From the NCBI RefSeq assembly GCF_027409185.1, contig NC_084463.1, positions 45,920,407-45,984,406 of the forward strand: a DNA stretch of 64,000 nucleotides, in the 5' to 3' direction. The notes under the pieces were generated by a model. It had not been told where the DNA came from. It saw only the letters and a program-made list of their open reading frames with translations, and did not search any database. Made by a program: the position numbers and the translations under genes. Positions 37,249 to 49,999 of this stretch are shown here, piece by piece (position 1 is the first letter of the stretch; the number at the start of each line of letters is the position of its first letter). Source of the DNA: Cynocephalus volans (lineage: Eukaryota; Chordata; Mammalia; Dermoptera; Cynocephalidae).

Positions 37249-37570
37249 AGGCTGGCAAAGCTTGAGTTTTTTCTTGCCACTTGGATTTGCAGCTTTCTCA
37301 ACTCTCCTCTTTATCTTTCGGTCTTCACTAGATTTTTGCTCCACTGTTCCTGTACTTGTAAACTCTGTGTCATCAGCATCTCCAGGTCTAAATTTAGTTT
37401 CCCGATGATCTGTGGTTTCTGCATTAGTCTCATCCTGCACTTGCAGAACGGTGCAGTTTGGGCAGATATAATCTTCCCTGTTCCTTTCCAGTAGCCTTCC
37501 TCGAGCCTGAGAAGCGCCCCCACAATCGCCACGAAACCGTTCTTCACATCGGTCACAGCAACTCATAAAC
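37249..37570 (-). pseudogene. DIDO1-like: DIDO1-like exon 2 (rest of PHD finger)
   Basis: Acceptor GATTTCAG at 37573-37571, donor CCT/GTGAGTATT at 37248. 322 nt, phase 2 in and phase 0 out. It encodes FMSCCDRCEERFRGDCGG through DYICPNC, the core of the PHD finger, then a Glu/Thr-rich linker ending KKKLKLCQP. DIDO1 has EEWFHGDC here: the conserved Trp is Arg and the zinc-binding His is Arg. Together with the Cys to Arg change in exon 1, the C4HC3 zinc set is broken, so histone binding would not be expected. The frame itself is open. Confidence 0.92.
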
Positions 37571-38304
37571 CTGAAATCACAAAACAGTGATATTAGGAAT
37601 GGGACGTGAGGGACAAACACTCATTTTTTGACAAATTAAGAAGTCCAATAGGTTTTAACATTCTATTGCTTAGAAAATGCAAATATACATAAAAGTACAG
37701 AGAACAGAACAAAGAACACATATGTCCCTCTCTTGATTTTACTAACATTCAACTAAATTTGTTTATCCTTTTTTGGCTGGAGTGAGCTATAGGCTTTCAA
37801 GGCATTGTACCCTAACTACTTCAGTATATGTCTCCTCAAAACAGCAGTGATGCCTTTGTCCCACCAACAAGCCAACAGAGATTCCTTAATACCAAAGTCT
37901 AGCGAAGACTCTGAGCTGCCCCCATGTCCACGCCCTCTGCTGTCTCCCAAGGAACAGTCTATGGGAGCACTCTCTGACAGATTACTGAGACCACGTGTGG
38001 GGTACTCGGCAGCCACTGGCTGCACATGGCTGGGTGGGGGCAGGGAGCTTCTCACCTCCTCCCATGCTCATCACTTTGACTGTAAACAGCCACATGTCCG
38101 GTGGCTACCACAGGGGAGGAGTGGCTCTAGGCAGGCCTTTCGTTCCTTTTTTGATAATGATGTGTTCGTCTTTTTTGAATGAACAAATTATTCATCCAGC
38201 CTAGCTTTGTAACATTTAAAATCAAAACAAATATAAACACTATTTTCATCACCCGGATTTCTTTTAAAGCTGGGGCAGCCCATCCCTGTCCTCCCATGAC
38301 CCAC
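37571..38304 (-). other. Pseudogene intron 1
   Basis: 734 bp between the two halves of the PHD finger. Nothing else recognised; splice ends GTGGGT and TTTCAG are canonical. Confidence 0.7.
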
Positions 38305-39142
38305 CTGTTGTTACGAGGCTGGAGACACATGCGGTCAAGAGTGCTGAGGTCATGCAGCTCACATTCAGGCTTAGGCTTGCCCGAGTCCCTGCTCTCTTCA
38401 TCTTTTACTTGCTGAGCTGCTGTCCTCTCCCGCTGGCTCTCTTGGTCATGGGTCACTGCCTGGGACACAACCCTCTGGACAGTCTCTGGCTCTTGCTTGC
38501 TGGGCAGAGCATTCTTGACAGTAGTTCCTGCCTCGTCATGCACAGTTTCTGTGGGATTCTCCTCCCGACGCTTCTTTCTCAGGTGATTCTGGATGCCTTT
38601 CAGGGGCCTGTCAGGTGGCTCTTGCTCTTGCTTTCTCCCAAGGCGATTCTGAAGCTCCTTCAAAGTCAGGCCATCACTGTCATTGTCAGAGGTGTCCTCC
38701 TTCTCCTTGCTTCCTGTGGCCTTTCCAGAAAAGGAAGCTCGTTCCTGTACACTCAAGGAACCAGAGTGGGGGCCACTTTTCATCTCAGAGGCACTTCCTA
38801 CGCTCCCTTCCAAGGCAGTTTCAACATCTGGGACTGGACAAGACGTTGGCTCACTGGAATCTTCAAAGGAGACATGAGCATTCTTCCTTCTTCGGCGCTG
38901 AACTATTGTAAGGGATTCCTCCACTCGCTCGGTGCACTGTGGCCATGTCCCACTGCGTCCCAAGGCCCGGCTGTGCTGCTGTGGGGGCTGCTGCCCCTGT
39001 GAGCCTGCCTCCACATCTCCCACACTCTCTCACTTAGCAACAGTTGTTCTTCCGAATCCCTGGGTTTTGATGAAGGCTTTCCTTGTGGGTTTGATCATCT
39101 CAGGTGTCTCCTCACTGCTCAGGTCACCTTTACCTTCCATAC
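38305..39142 (-). pseudogene. DIDO1-like: DIDO1-like exon 1 (start codon exon, N-terminal region, first PHD Cys)
   Basis: The acceptor TCATTAG precedes GT then ATG at 39140-39138. The frame runs 36 codons (starts MEGKGDLSSEE) to an in-frame TGA at 39032-39030, where DIDO1 has Arg in AKREG. After it the same frame stays open for about 240 codons to donor CAG/GTGGGT at 38304, ending LQPRNNR. Recognisable stretches include SDGLTLKELQNRL and RPLKGIQ, two Arg/Lys-rich blocks flanked by Ser/Glu-rich linker. The PHD start reads LDRMCLQP where DIDO1 has LYCICRQP, so the first zinc Cys is Arg. The stop is a likely CGA to TGA change. The downstream frame has no other indel. Confidence 0.9.
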
Positions 39143-40420
39143 CTAATGAGAAAATGTAATCACATCATGACCAGCAAGCCACTGAGCAAAAAGATGACAC
39201 AACCTCAACCACACACAAGAGGGAGCACAACCTGCTGGCTGAACTCTGAGTGATCCTCTTGGATGCCATGTGGGAGAAGCACTGCTCACATTCCACAACA
39301 TTCAGAGATATGAAACAGGCCTTGTTTTAGTCCACTGAGTTTCTGGGATATTGTCAGCAGCAACAGATAACTGAGACATTTAGACAATATGAACCTAGGC
39401 AATAGCTTTAAGGTATAACACTTTTCTCTATTTTTTTCACTTTCTAATAGGTTCTAAAGGATCATGTTTGTGAAACTTTTGCTCTTGTTTAAAACAACAA
39501 AACCTGAAAAACAGTACATACCATGAGAATTCTTTTCCAAGCTGTCCAGCTTTAATCACATTTAAATGCTAATGACTCTGGTTTTTGCCATGTTCCATCT
39601 GAGGAACAGACAGGTATAAAATGAAAACCTTAAAAACATAAAACACACAACTTGAGATCACTTGCAACCTAAATTTTTCTTTTTGCTTCCATCTAAATGT
39701 TGTCACTTCCCAGTTTCCTATCCAGCTGTAGGTGCTGCCTGATTGCAAACCTGACCCACACACTCCTCAGTCACCCAGAAACTGCTGAGGCATGGACCAC
39801 ACCCCTTCCTTCATGCCTCAACATGGCTAAATTAAACCAGGCACCAACACTGACCCTGCATCAGCATGGCAACCCCAGGCCCCCAGTAGTGTGCAGAGGA
39901 TCCTCTGTGATGGTGGCAACACAAAGGGGGGCTTACCATGCCAGCTGGGGACACTGGGAAAATCACACTGAGCTGCTGTCCTCTAGGAGGCAATGCTGAC
40001 CTGAAAAGGTCATAGGTTTTAAATGTGAGAAATAACACAAAAAGCAAAGACATGCTCCTTATCAGTACATACAGCAGAGCTGTTACTATACTACAGTATA
40101 CTACATTATACTTCTAATATATAATTATAATACAACACTAAATTACAATTGTTTATTCATTCTTGCTAAAAATTTTACTTTTTGGGAAACACTTTCTTTG
40201 CTTACACAAATCAGCAAACTTGCAGTAAATTTGATACACATTTTAAAAGAAAGTCAAGTCCCAATTTTCTTATAACACTTTGAATTTCTACTAAAGATGC
40301 AGTCTGAGGGGCCTTCACCAAGAAGGGCATGTGGATGCAGTCCCTCTACCGCTGGGACCTGCCTCTGTGGGGAAAGCTTTCTGCAGGAGGAATAAAGGGA
40401 TGATGTGAATCAAATTCTTT
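39143..40420. other. Sequence upstream of the coding start exon
   Basis: No CpG-rich promoter or 5' exon seen. 39225-39390 resembles the end of a MaLR LTR (GTCCACTGAGTTTCTGGGAT, CAGCAACAGATAACTGAGAC). The remainder is unassigned. Confidence 0.45.
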
Positions 40421-40483
40421 TTGTTTGTTTCTCGGGTGTCTGGCCAGTAAGGGGATCCAAACCACTGACCTTGGTGTTAGAAA
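40421..40483 (-). mobile_element. CYN-like SINE, 5'-truncated
   Basis: Minus strand reads TTCTAACACCAAGGTCAGTG then GGATCCCCTTACTGGCCAGA, matching the second-unit end of the SINE at 17523. Flanks tgaatcaaattctt (40406-40419) and tgaacctaattctt (40484-40497) could be a decayed target-site duplication. Confidence 0.65.
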
Positions 40484-42935
40484 GTGAACCTAATTCTTAA
40501 AAGATGATTTTCAAATGAAAACTTTGGGCAAAAGTTTAGAATATTTCAAATAAATATGAATGCTCCATTATGTCAATCTCCTTACAAATAAATTCCACTT
40601 TATTAACAGAAGACACAAACTTACTAAGTTAAAATTTAGTTATTACCATTTAACAGAACTGATACTTTACGAGCCCAACAATGAAAGCTTGGATACTTTT
40701 TCTGCTGGAATCCTAAATACAAAACAAAAAACAAAAAACAAACAAAAAACCTCCAAAAACCTAGCTGACAAAATCTCTTGGTTCAAGCAGAGAGCCAGGC
40801 CTCACAACACCGTTGTTGTTGGTCACTGTTCACAAGTAACAGGATTCATATTTTCAACATCTCACTTTATCTAGAGATCCTAAAAGAAAATTAAAAAATA
40901 AATTATTATAGCTGTTAAATAACTGTAACTAAAGCCACATATCAGTAGTTTTAAAATAAAAAGGCACTACACTTTCCAAGTGATCTTATATTTGAATGTA
41001 CATTATGTTACCCACAAATACATCTGGGGAGTTAGAAAAAAGCACATAACACCCTCTCTTTAAGGACTTTAACACAGAAAGGCAGATATTACCAGTACAC
41101 TCTGAGAAGAGAAGGGACTAAGAGAGCCCGGGAAGGAGCGGACAATCTTGGGTTTGCCCAGGGGGGCTGGCAGAGGCACAGAAGATGAGGGCTCAGAGGT
41201 CAGCCATCAGGCATCTCCTTCTTTCCAAGTATAAGCCTGCTTCAGAGGTGAACTCAGTTCAACAAAATCCAGCACAGAGCAGAGAAACACGAACAAAAGG
41301 TGAAAAGCCTGAATAAAATTGTATATAAATGTCACTATTCAAAAACTCATAATATTGTAGCTATGTCATCATTTTAATCAAAACCTAAGAAAATCTTTAG
41401 AAGACTAATGTTTACAATTACTAAACATCAATGTGGCACAGTTCATCTACGTGTACTTAAATAACATTTCCCTTCTAGATCCTCTTTCAATAGCCACACC
41501 TAAACACTCACTTGAGATGCTTTTATTTCTAGGTAGGACCTGAATATCTACCTTTTTCTAGCACATCTGCCCCAGAGCCCACCCTCCTGAGCAGTGCTTA
41601 CCACCTCCTACCTTCTCACCTGCTCCAGCTGCCACCTCTAACTGTGGTCTCCCTGGTGACCTCGGAACAGAGAGGAAAACATTCTGCCTCATCCTTTTAA
41701 AGAGACGGTGACCATTTAGTGTTTATTGATTAGCCCAATGACATCATCATGGTCACATAATCTCTTCAATGTAGTAAACCTACCCTCAAAATGCCTGCTT
41801 CAATAATTCAGAAACTGCCTGGAAGTACACTTTTATATTTCACAACACTGAACATTTATAAAAGCAATGTTCTCAGGAATGAAAAAACAGTTTTAAAAAT
41901 TCAAATTCTATATTAATCTGAAAACATAAACATGTTTATGGATTTAAGTTCTGAATAATTAGAAAAAATATAGTTATTTCTGTTAAGTAGAATGAGATAA
42001 AGGACATATTCAGAACAGATGGAATCATTCCATATATGCAAAATTGATATCTTTTTATAATTTCTTCAACACTGGGAATCTAATATAAAATTTCAGTTAG
42101 CTTGTGAAATAAAAACACATGTATACCAAGGCAAAAGTAAAAAACAAAAAATTGTTAAATTTCTAGCACAACTCAGAATTAGTGTATCACTCTACCCACT
42201 ACCCAGCACATTACATGGGGAACATGGTCAATCACAGCATATTAACACTATTTTTTCTCAACAGGAAGAGAAAGGTGGGCTTCTCTGAAACTGGGAAAGT
42301 AAACAAACTGTAGGGTAAGACTGAATGTACTGAATTTAAAATTATCTTTCTACATTTCTAAGCACAAATTTCTTCTCAGCTGAAAACTGCTCTACTTTCT
42401 ACTAACTAGAAGTAGGGATGATGCTATGAAATCTAAGATTAAATATTATGTATGCATACATTTGTGCGTGCATGCATGCACATGCACACATGCATGCAGA
42501 AACCTGGACTGCCACAATGGAGCCTATTGTCCAGGCCCAGGACTTCAAGCACTGGGAACCTCTCCCCACTCCACCTCCCAGCCTGAACCACCTTGGCATT
42601 TGAGTATTCCAGCCCTACCCTGACTTCCTTCTGGCAGACCTCTATACCAGAAGTGCGAAATGTGGAGGAACACTCTGCATCTAGCCAATAGGAAACACCC
42701 TCTGCCGATTGCAAAGATGTACTGGCCAATGATAGAGGCCTGTGTATACATGCTGCTCTCCACTAACTTCCAGCCTTTTAATATAAAATGTTTGCTACAT
42801 TGAGACCTCTAGATGTAAAGAGGTTGCAAATGTATGATAAAGTTAAAAATGTCACCTCTTGTAAATGTCCATTTTTTTATTGTTTTGAACCCTAAGGCTA
42901 TATTAAATAAAGTGATAAAAGTGGACATTATTGAT
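40484..42935. other. Unassigned AT-rich sequence
   Basis: No gene or clear element. 40720-40750 is an A/C simple run; 42455-42497 alternates purine and pyrimidine (GTGCATGCATGCACATGC). Confidence 0.45.
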
Positions 42936-43640
42936 TTGTTCTCAGGCTTTAAGGTAAAGCATATAGTCTTTCACTATTAAGCATGATATTAGCAGTACTT
43001 TTATATAGGCGCCCTTCTACAGGTCTAGAAAATTCCTTCCTATTCCTAATGTGCTAAGAATTTTATTATAAATGGATGTTGGATATGTGAAATATTTTTG
43101 TGTCAATTGAAGTAATGTTTTTGTTGTTCTTTAGTCTATTATACTGTGTATTGTATTAACTGACTTTTGAATGTTAAGTCAATGTTGTGGTTGTGAAATA
43201 CTCTAATTTTGTTGTGGTGTTGGTTATTTTTATATATTCCAGGATACAGTTTGGTAAAGTTTTTAAAGGACATCTGTGTCTGCATTCATTAGGGATGCTC
43301 ATTCATATCATACCTTAAATGTGATGCTTTTGTCTGGCTCTGATATCAACATAGATCTCATGGAATGAACCGAGGAGGGTCCTCTCCTCATTTTTTATTT
43401 TGTGAAAAAAGGGGTTGTGAATAATTAATATTGATTCTTCTTCAAATTTAGTAGAATTGATCATGCAAGACATCTAATTCTATGTCTTTCTTTGTAGAAA
43501 GATTTTTAAAATTATTTCAATTTCTTTAGTTGTTGTAGGCCTAACTATATGTATTCCTTGAGTTTACTTTGATAATTTGTGCCTATCAAGTAGTTATGTC
43601 TCATGTGTCGTATTCCATGTTTCTAAATTTTCTATACTGT
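42936..43640 (-). repeat. Old L1 ORF2 fragment
   Basis: Antisense ORF2 text on the plus strand: TTCACTATTAAGCATGATAT, TTTTGTCTGGCTCTGATATC, and T-rich runs. Strongly diverged. Confidence 0.65.
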
Positions 43641-44019
43641 TGTCATAGAAGGTTCAGGAATTGCAACATAAAAGAATGAAGCTTTGGTGTGATTAATGAA
43701 TGACCAAAAGTTTCTTCTGATATAGGATGGAGAATATGACTATAATTACTGTACTTAATACTCATATTTATTGTGTGAGTCAAACAGTTATTAAATCTAA
43801 AGGAAAACAGTGAAGCATTCCATTCGACTTCGGATTTTATCAGAGAAGCAAATTTTAATAAAAACAGATACAAAATAATTTGGTAAATGAAAAATAAATT
43901 AAATAAAATTTGACAAATCAGAGTATTTACTTAGCCCTCTCAATGTTAGAGCTAAGAGTTTAAAATGTATAACCAAAAGATTCATGGAAAATGACAAAAC
44001 TGACACATTTATAATCATA

Positions 44020-44333
44020 TTAAGTGACATTACAACCATTACCAAGAGAATCACCATGTATACACTTGAAGAATGATCCCTTCAAAGGAGACATTGCTGG
44101 ATACTGTCAGAGTAAAAACATGTATGTAATACAGTTCATGGGTGAAAGTGAGCAGTAGTTAGCACTGCTATGTGGATGAGAGCCAAATGACAGGTGATCA
44201 GACCAGTGGCCTAGGCCTGCGATCCAGAAAGAGTGTGAAGATACAGATGAGAAGAATGAAGGTGCTGGCTATGAGTCCAATGCCAACTTGGAAAAGAAAG
44301 GCATTTTTAATAATATAAATTGAAATTGATCAT
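44020..44333 (-). pseudogene. Vomeronasal receptor type-1 (V1R) pseudogene fragment
   Basis: Minus strand from an ATG at 44333 soon gives IKNAFLFQVGIGLIASTFIL and a hydrophobic TM1 (LICIFTLF), then RRPRP, and after a one-base deletion LITCHLALIHIAVLTT, the TM2 signature of V1R pheromone receptors. A later piece VYMVILLV resembles TM5, which suggests that TM3-TM4 are lost. At least two frame changes and stops are present. V1Rs are single-exon seven-helix receptors of about 300 residues; only about 100 codons remain. Confidence 0.65.
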
Positions 44334-45254
44334 TTTACCGGCAAAGAAGGAACATCTGAAAAAAAGAAATAGACCTCTTATCACTAATGTTATTTACCCC
44401 ATAGTCAAAATTATCACCAACATCATTTGAACTTTACCCATTTATGCTGATTTACCTTCTCTTATATGAATTCTTAAAAGTACAGTCTGAATATTATTTT
44501 ATCTATCAAATACTCAATACACATTAATCACCAACACATCCACAATCACACATGTGCAGGGTGCACATTATCTATACTTCTGTAGCACCTGCGATTCACT
44601 GTTTAGAGAGCATTGCTTTACTATCTTTATTTAATTCTTGCCACCAGAGCAGTGATGTGCATATAAAAATAAACCATGGTTGTCTGTGAAAATGAACTGA
44701 AGTAAATTTCATGCTAATTAGAAAAGAATCACCCCAAAACGTTTTTTTAATAAAAGTTGGGTGTGGTTCATCTTACATCAAATCCTTTGACACTTCTTTC
44801 TTCTTCATCAACCCTCTACATTTAACTACCCTTGTCTTTACATGATGAGCATCGTGATGATGGAGGATAATCTTCTTATCATAGAGTCAGTTGATTATTA
44901 ACCTTGATTCTATCTGCACCTAAATTTCCCTTTGCCACATTCCCTAATATATTCACAAGATCAGGGGATTAAGGTGTGACATCTTTATGCTAACTGTATC
45001 TCCTCAAAATAATCCCAGCTCTCTCCCAGTTTACTCTCTAGACCATAGACCTCCCATGTACAGTATTCATCTAATGAAGAAAATTGCTTAAGCCCTGCTC
45101 TCAATTTCAAGAGGGCAGTACTTTTATCTACTTTGTAACATTGATGAGATTGCATCCAAATATTTACATGGTGATTCTTTTCCTCAGACTTCAGTTATGA
45201 GGATACCCTCCTATGCCTGTAAAAATACTTAGGTCTCCAATAGTAAAGACAATT
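44334..45254. other. Unassigned sequence
   Basis: AT-rich; no gene recognised. 44575-44640 is weakly MIR-like. Confidence 0.35.
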
Positions 45255-45427
45255 TCATTCCTTCCTTCCTTCCTTCCTTCTTTCCTTCCTTCCTTCCTTT
45301 CCTTCCTTCTTTCCTTTCTTTCCTTCCTTTCCTTCCTCCCTTCCTTCCCTTCCTTCCTTCCTCTCTACCTCCCTCCTTCCCTCCCCCCTTCTTTCCTTCC
45401 CTCCTTCCTTCCTCCCTCCCTCCCTTC
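45255..45427 (+). repeat. (CTTC)n microsatellite
   Basis: About 170 bp of CCTTCCTTC units with CCCTCC interruptions. Produces stop-free frames on both strands that are not genes. Confidence 0.95.
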
Positions 45428-48400
45428 ATTTATTATAGATATTCATAAGATACAAACCCAATTGTCACCTCTTTTGCACATAATGTGAGAGCCAGATTCA
45501 TACTGGGGGCATACACATTACCAGAAATTACTTTTGTACTCTGTGTCCCTACCCATTTATCCCCCAACCTTCCTCCCCTTCCCGCCCACTCCACTTTGTA
45601 GACCTAGGAATGATCCCTCCCTGTGTAAGACCAATGCAGACAATTCCACTCTTGTCTTAACCAAGAGATATCTGTATCAGAACCCTTTGTAAATGTTCAC
45701 AGAATGATCCTGAAATCACTTTATCATGATATTTCCCTGAATTCAGGCATTATTATTTTATCAGATTAAAGCAATCTATGGCTTAGAACAATTCAACTGT
45801 ATGACACACACAAAAAATCCATACATTCACTCTATTTCTTTTTAGATAGAAGACTATTCAATTAGATTTTAAGATTATACAGGCTCATAAATATAAATAT
45901 GGAAAGCAATGCAGATAGCAGAAAGTGCTCTTGGGTCATCCTCAGAAAATTATAGCTGAAGGAGAACATTGTTCCACACATATGACTTCTGTATCTATGA
46001 ATATCATAGATATATAATAAGCATATACATATATATATAATAGCATATGTTATCACATGCTAGATTAAGAATTTGAAGAAAGAACAAAAATACATGGAAT
46101 GCTTATATATATTTTTGCTCTTTCTTCAAATGCTTAATTTAGCAAAGAAGTCATTTATTTATCTCAACTGCCAGAACCAAAAAACTGGTAATCCCAACAA
46201 TATACATCTGCACTCTCAGCTCAGTTGAAATCTGTTAGCATGTTCCACTTGGGAAAACACCAGGATAATATTGATTTATGCACAATGGTCTCTAAATTTT
46301 AAAGTTCACCATGTAGTGCAAGGAAAACAATATTTGGTCATGAACCACTAATATATGTGTAATTATTTAATAACTACGTGTCTGAACCATTTTGTTATTG
46401 CCCTGTGTATATTATAGGCCATATACCAAAATTAAATAAAATAGTAGAAAAAGTAACATAGATAAGAATTTTAATGTTTCTTTTCTCACCCCAAGGCATA
46501 TCCAGCTCACTTCCTCTAATTCATGGCCCCACTCTGTAACCGAATATCACATCCTGAGCAAAGAGTGTATCTGCTACTCCATCATGTGCATCCTTCTCCG
46601 ATGAGACTCTGGAGGGCACTGGTGCTCAGCCTGGACTGGGGAGGACTGTGGTTCCCATGAACTGGTGTTACCAGATAGATCACAAGACAGTCTGCTAAAC
46701 ATGAACTTCAGATAAATAATGAAAGTCATTTCACAGATAATTATTATGAATTACATGTATATATAAAATATATAATATATCCCCAGATATTACATAGAAG
46801 TATTATGTGCAAATATGCAAAGATTTTATAGTTATACTAAAAAGTTATTTTTCTTTCTTAATTTTACACTTTACTCTGTGTCCTGTATTTTTATTTGGTG
46901 AATCTGGCAACCCCAACATAAAATAATACTGGGATTTGAAAACATGGTACATACTAGGAGAAAGAGGATAGAAGAAAAACTCATAGAGGTCGTATAGTCT
47001 AGTCTGAGTGTGAAGGAGAATTGGGGCCTAACACCTTAAAGGTCCTGATGCCTTGAAAAGTTACAAACCTGAATGCACATCTCAGCACTCACTGTGAGCA
47101 GTGACAACCAGGCTGTCCTTGGGCTGAGCGTGAAGTCCCTGAGCATAATCTGAAGACAGATGATGCAGATCAAGTTCATCCTCACTATTCTTACTTTCAA
47201 CTTAGAATATTATTAGTATTGTAAGCCCAAAGAATATCAGCAGTCATAACTGTTGTAGGGAACATAACATCATTACATGGACAAGGAACCAAAGACTGAT
47301 CATAATATCTATGGGTTTAGACCAGATGTCCAAAGAAGAGAATGAGTGTAATGAAAAGAGGAAGCCACTTACAAACCCAATGCTATTTGCATTAAGAAAT
47401 ATTTTATTTTTAGAAAATGAAGTTCAATAACATTTATTTTCTCATATTTATACTAATATCTAATATTTAGACTTGTATTATTTTAGGACTGATATCATAT
47501 TAACACAGTTCTTCACATTCTTCCCGATTTATATTTAAGTATAAACCTATGAGGGTACATTAAAAACTTCATGGAAAAAGAGAACTAAAAGATAATGCTA
47601 ATCTTCCCATGATCTTTAATGTATCCTTATATAACACAAAACAACATCCTCTGTCTTATTTTATTGTTATAATAGTAAAAAATATCACATTCCTCATCAA
47701 TTTCACTATATTTTATGTACAGCACTGTAAAACCTATGACTGGTCACCGTCCTCTATGCACCAGGAAGCCTGGTCAGGATCAGTCATGCCCATCCTCAGA
47801 CATCCTCCCTATACATGGAATGCAGGGGCTTTTAACAAGAGAGAATTTAAGACAAACTTCTCTAATGCTCAAGAACAAAAGTTTTCTACTCATCAAGTTT
47901 TTTAAGGTTATGATGCCCTTGTGAGCCACAAATGGACAATTTCTGCCACTTTCTTCTATTTTCTACCTTATCATGATTCCATCCTCTCTGTCTTCAATTT
48001 TAAAGACACATGAGCATTAGAAGGCATTAAACTGACTGAACTCACACGTTAACTTGTGAATTTCAACAACTAAATAGAAATTTACTTAATTTTTGTAAAT
48101 ATATTTTCATATGGAGCTTATTAAAATTTGAATCTTTCAGAGAAAAAAGTAGGGAGACTAAATTTAGATTTTTTAATAAGGAAATGACATGTCACTCACA
48201 TTTGTAAATTATTATTTTCTCATCACTAAACAATCTCATACAAGCTAATATATAGAACATTTTATGTTTTCAAAGATTTAGAAAACACCAAATATTAAAT
48301 TTAAAGAAATATTTGAAATTATGATGAATATTACTATTCATTTACATAAGGTAGTCATTCACTCTATAGAGATTTGATATATAGCAGAAGATAATGTTTC

Positions 48401-49648
48401 CAGACAGTTTTCTGGGAACAACAAAAAACAAAACCCTGTATTCGCATATATACACACACACATATATATTGTCATCTCATAAAATTTCATTATTGTAAAA
48501 TGTTAAAAAATCTCATGTTTTATGACATTATTAGCTACATAGTCCTAAAACATTAGAAATATACTAAAGGATCTCTAAACTTAAGAAAACACAGAAATCT
48601 GATTCAATTATTCTGAATTAGTTTAGATTTACCATGCCTTAAAAGATAAAAAAGGGTCATAATTTCATAAAATTTGTTGTTGTACTAATTTATTAAAATA
48701 AAGAGTCAAATAAAATTTCAATTTAAATGTAACATCAAAAAATTTCAAATTTCTTTCCACAAATCCATACATTTATGTGCTGACTTTAACAAAATGTATA
48801 TTTTGTCTGGAAACACTTACTGATTACTTACAATTCAGTGAGATATAAGAACAAAATTATGAGAGAATTACAGACATCACTGAGAAAATCCTGCTTCCTT
48901 TCACCACCTACCTGAGTCTTGAGCTGTCACTATTAATGAAGCTGAGAAACAGACACTCACCCAGCTGAGTCCTGGAGTAATTATGTGCATGTGAATTGTG
49001 GTCCCTAAGACATGGCTGTAAGGAAGGAATGCTGTCAGCTCATCTCCCTCTAGGCATGCAATTTTTATACCACCTGTAGATGCAGGACATCCCAGGCCTT
49101 GGGATTGTTAGAAACAGGAGTCAACAAAGAAAAAACAAGTTACCTTATTCCTGGTAAACAGCAGAGCAGGAGAAGCTGGGTTCCAAACATTTCCACCTGT
49201 GAGCTCAATGTCTTAGGCAACCTTACCCAGGCGGGTTGTCTGATCTCAGTCCTTGTCAACAAAAACAGAATTAAACAATAGTTCTAAATTCAATTATTAT
49301 TTTTTTTAATTTTCAGGTCAGATTATCCAAAGTATCCTTGCTGACTCAGGAGATTCCTGGCGGCCTTCACACATGTTCTTCAGTTGCCCCTGAATTTCAG
49401 GATTTCAGATAGTCTTTATACTACTTTTTGGGGAATGGAAAAAAATGGACCTTCATGTAACTTCCTAGGCAATGGACTCTTTCTTCACAGGACAAAGCCC
49501 TGAGCAAGCAAACATGGTATAGGATCCAGAATGCATACAACATTTTATGCCCATGGCCCAACCAGTTTGGGAGGTGTTTTTGAAGGACAAAGAGAAAAGA
49601 TCCACTCAAGCACCACAGAGGGACGGAATGTGCACTGTCCTTACCAAG
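45428..49648. other. Unassigned AT-rich sequence
   Basis: 45430-45610 resembles an antisense L1 3' end (CCCCAACCTTCCTCCCCTTC). The rest has TA-rich runs (46020-46045, 46755-46785) and no exon or named repeat. 48900-49280 has higher complexity but no recognised product. Confidence 0.4.
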
Positions 49649-49999
49649 ATATCTTGTTTCTTTTTTTAAAATTTAATTTTATTTTGTCAATATACAACGT
49701 GTTTGATTACTATGGCCCATTACCAAAACTTCCCTCCCTCCTCCCTCTCCCCCCTCCCTCCCAACAACCTCCTATCTGTTCGCTTGTCATACAGACTTCA
49801 AGGAATTGTAATTGTTATATCTTCTTCCAATCGCCCATATGTGTATTTATTCATTTACTTTTAGCTCCCACCAATAAGTAAGAACATGTGATATTTCTCT
49901 TCCTGTGCCTGACTCGTGTCACTTAATATAATTCACTCTACGTCCATCCATGTTGTTGCAAATGGCAGTATTTCATTCATTTTATAGCAGAGTAGTTTT

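Larger units (their letters stand above)
8585..39142 (-). pseudogene. DIDO1-like: DIDO1-like unprocessed (duplicated) pseudogene
   Basis: Fourteen exons in order on the minus strand encode a protein recognisably like death inducer-obliterator 1: an acidic N-terminal region, PHD finger, Cys-rich segment, TFIIS-like central domain and SPOC domain. In the family this is a nuclear protein that binds histone H3 tails through the PHD finger and RNA polymerase II-linked partners through the C-terminal half. All exon edges carry GT donors and AG acceptors and the phases match. Breaks seen: TGA at codon 37, two lost PHD zinc ligands, a +2 (or -1) shift in exon 8, and TGA plus TAG in exon 14. Retained introns argue for a DNA-level duplication. 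The giant last exon of the long isoform and any 5' non-coding exon or CpG-rich promoter were not seen. Identity rests on recognition of the protein, not a search; a mis-assembled or sole true copy is less likely given several independent lesions. Confidence 0.85.

Noticed and set aside
38352..39002. 216-codon plus-strand frame opposite DIDO1-like exon 1
   Set aside because: Antisense shadow of a real coding exon with open third-position bias.
45213..45488. Frames on both strands of the CTTC tract (Phe/Pro/Leu/Ser and Arg/Glu/Gly/Lys repeats)
   Set aside because: Microsatellite translation in both directions; not genes.
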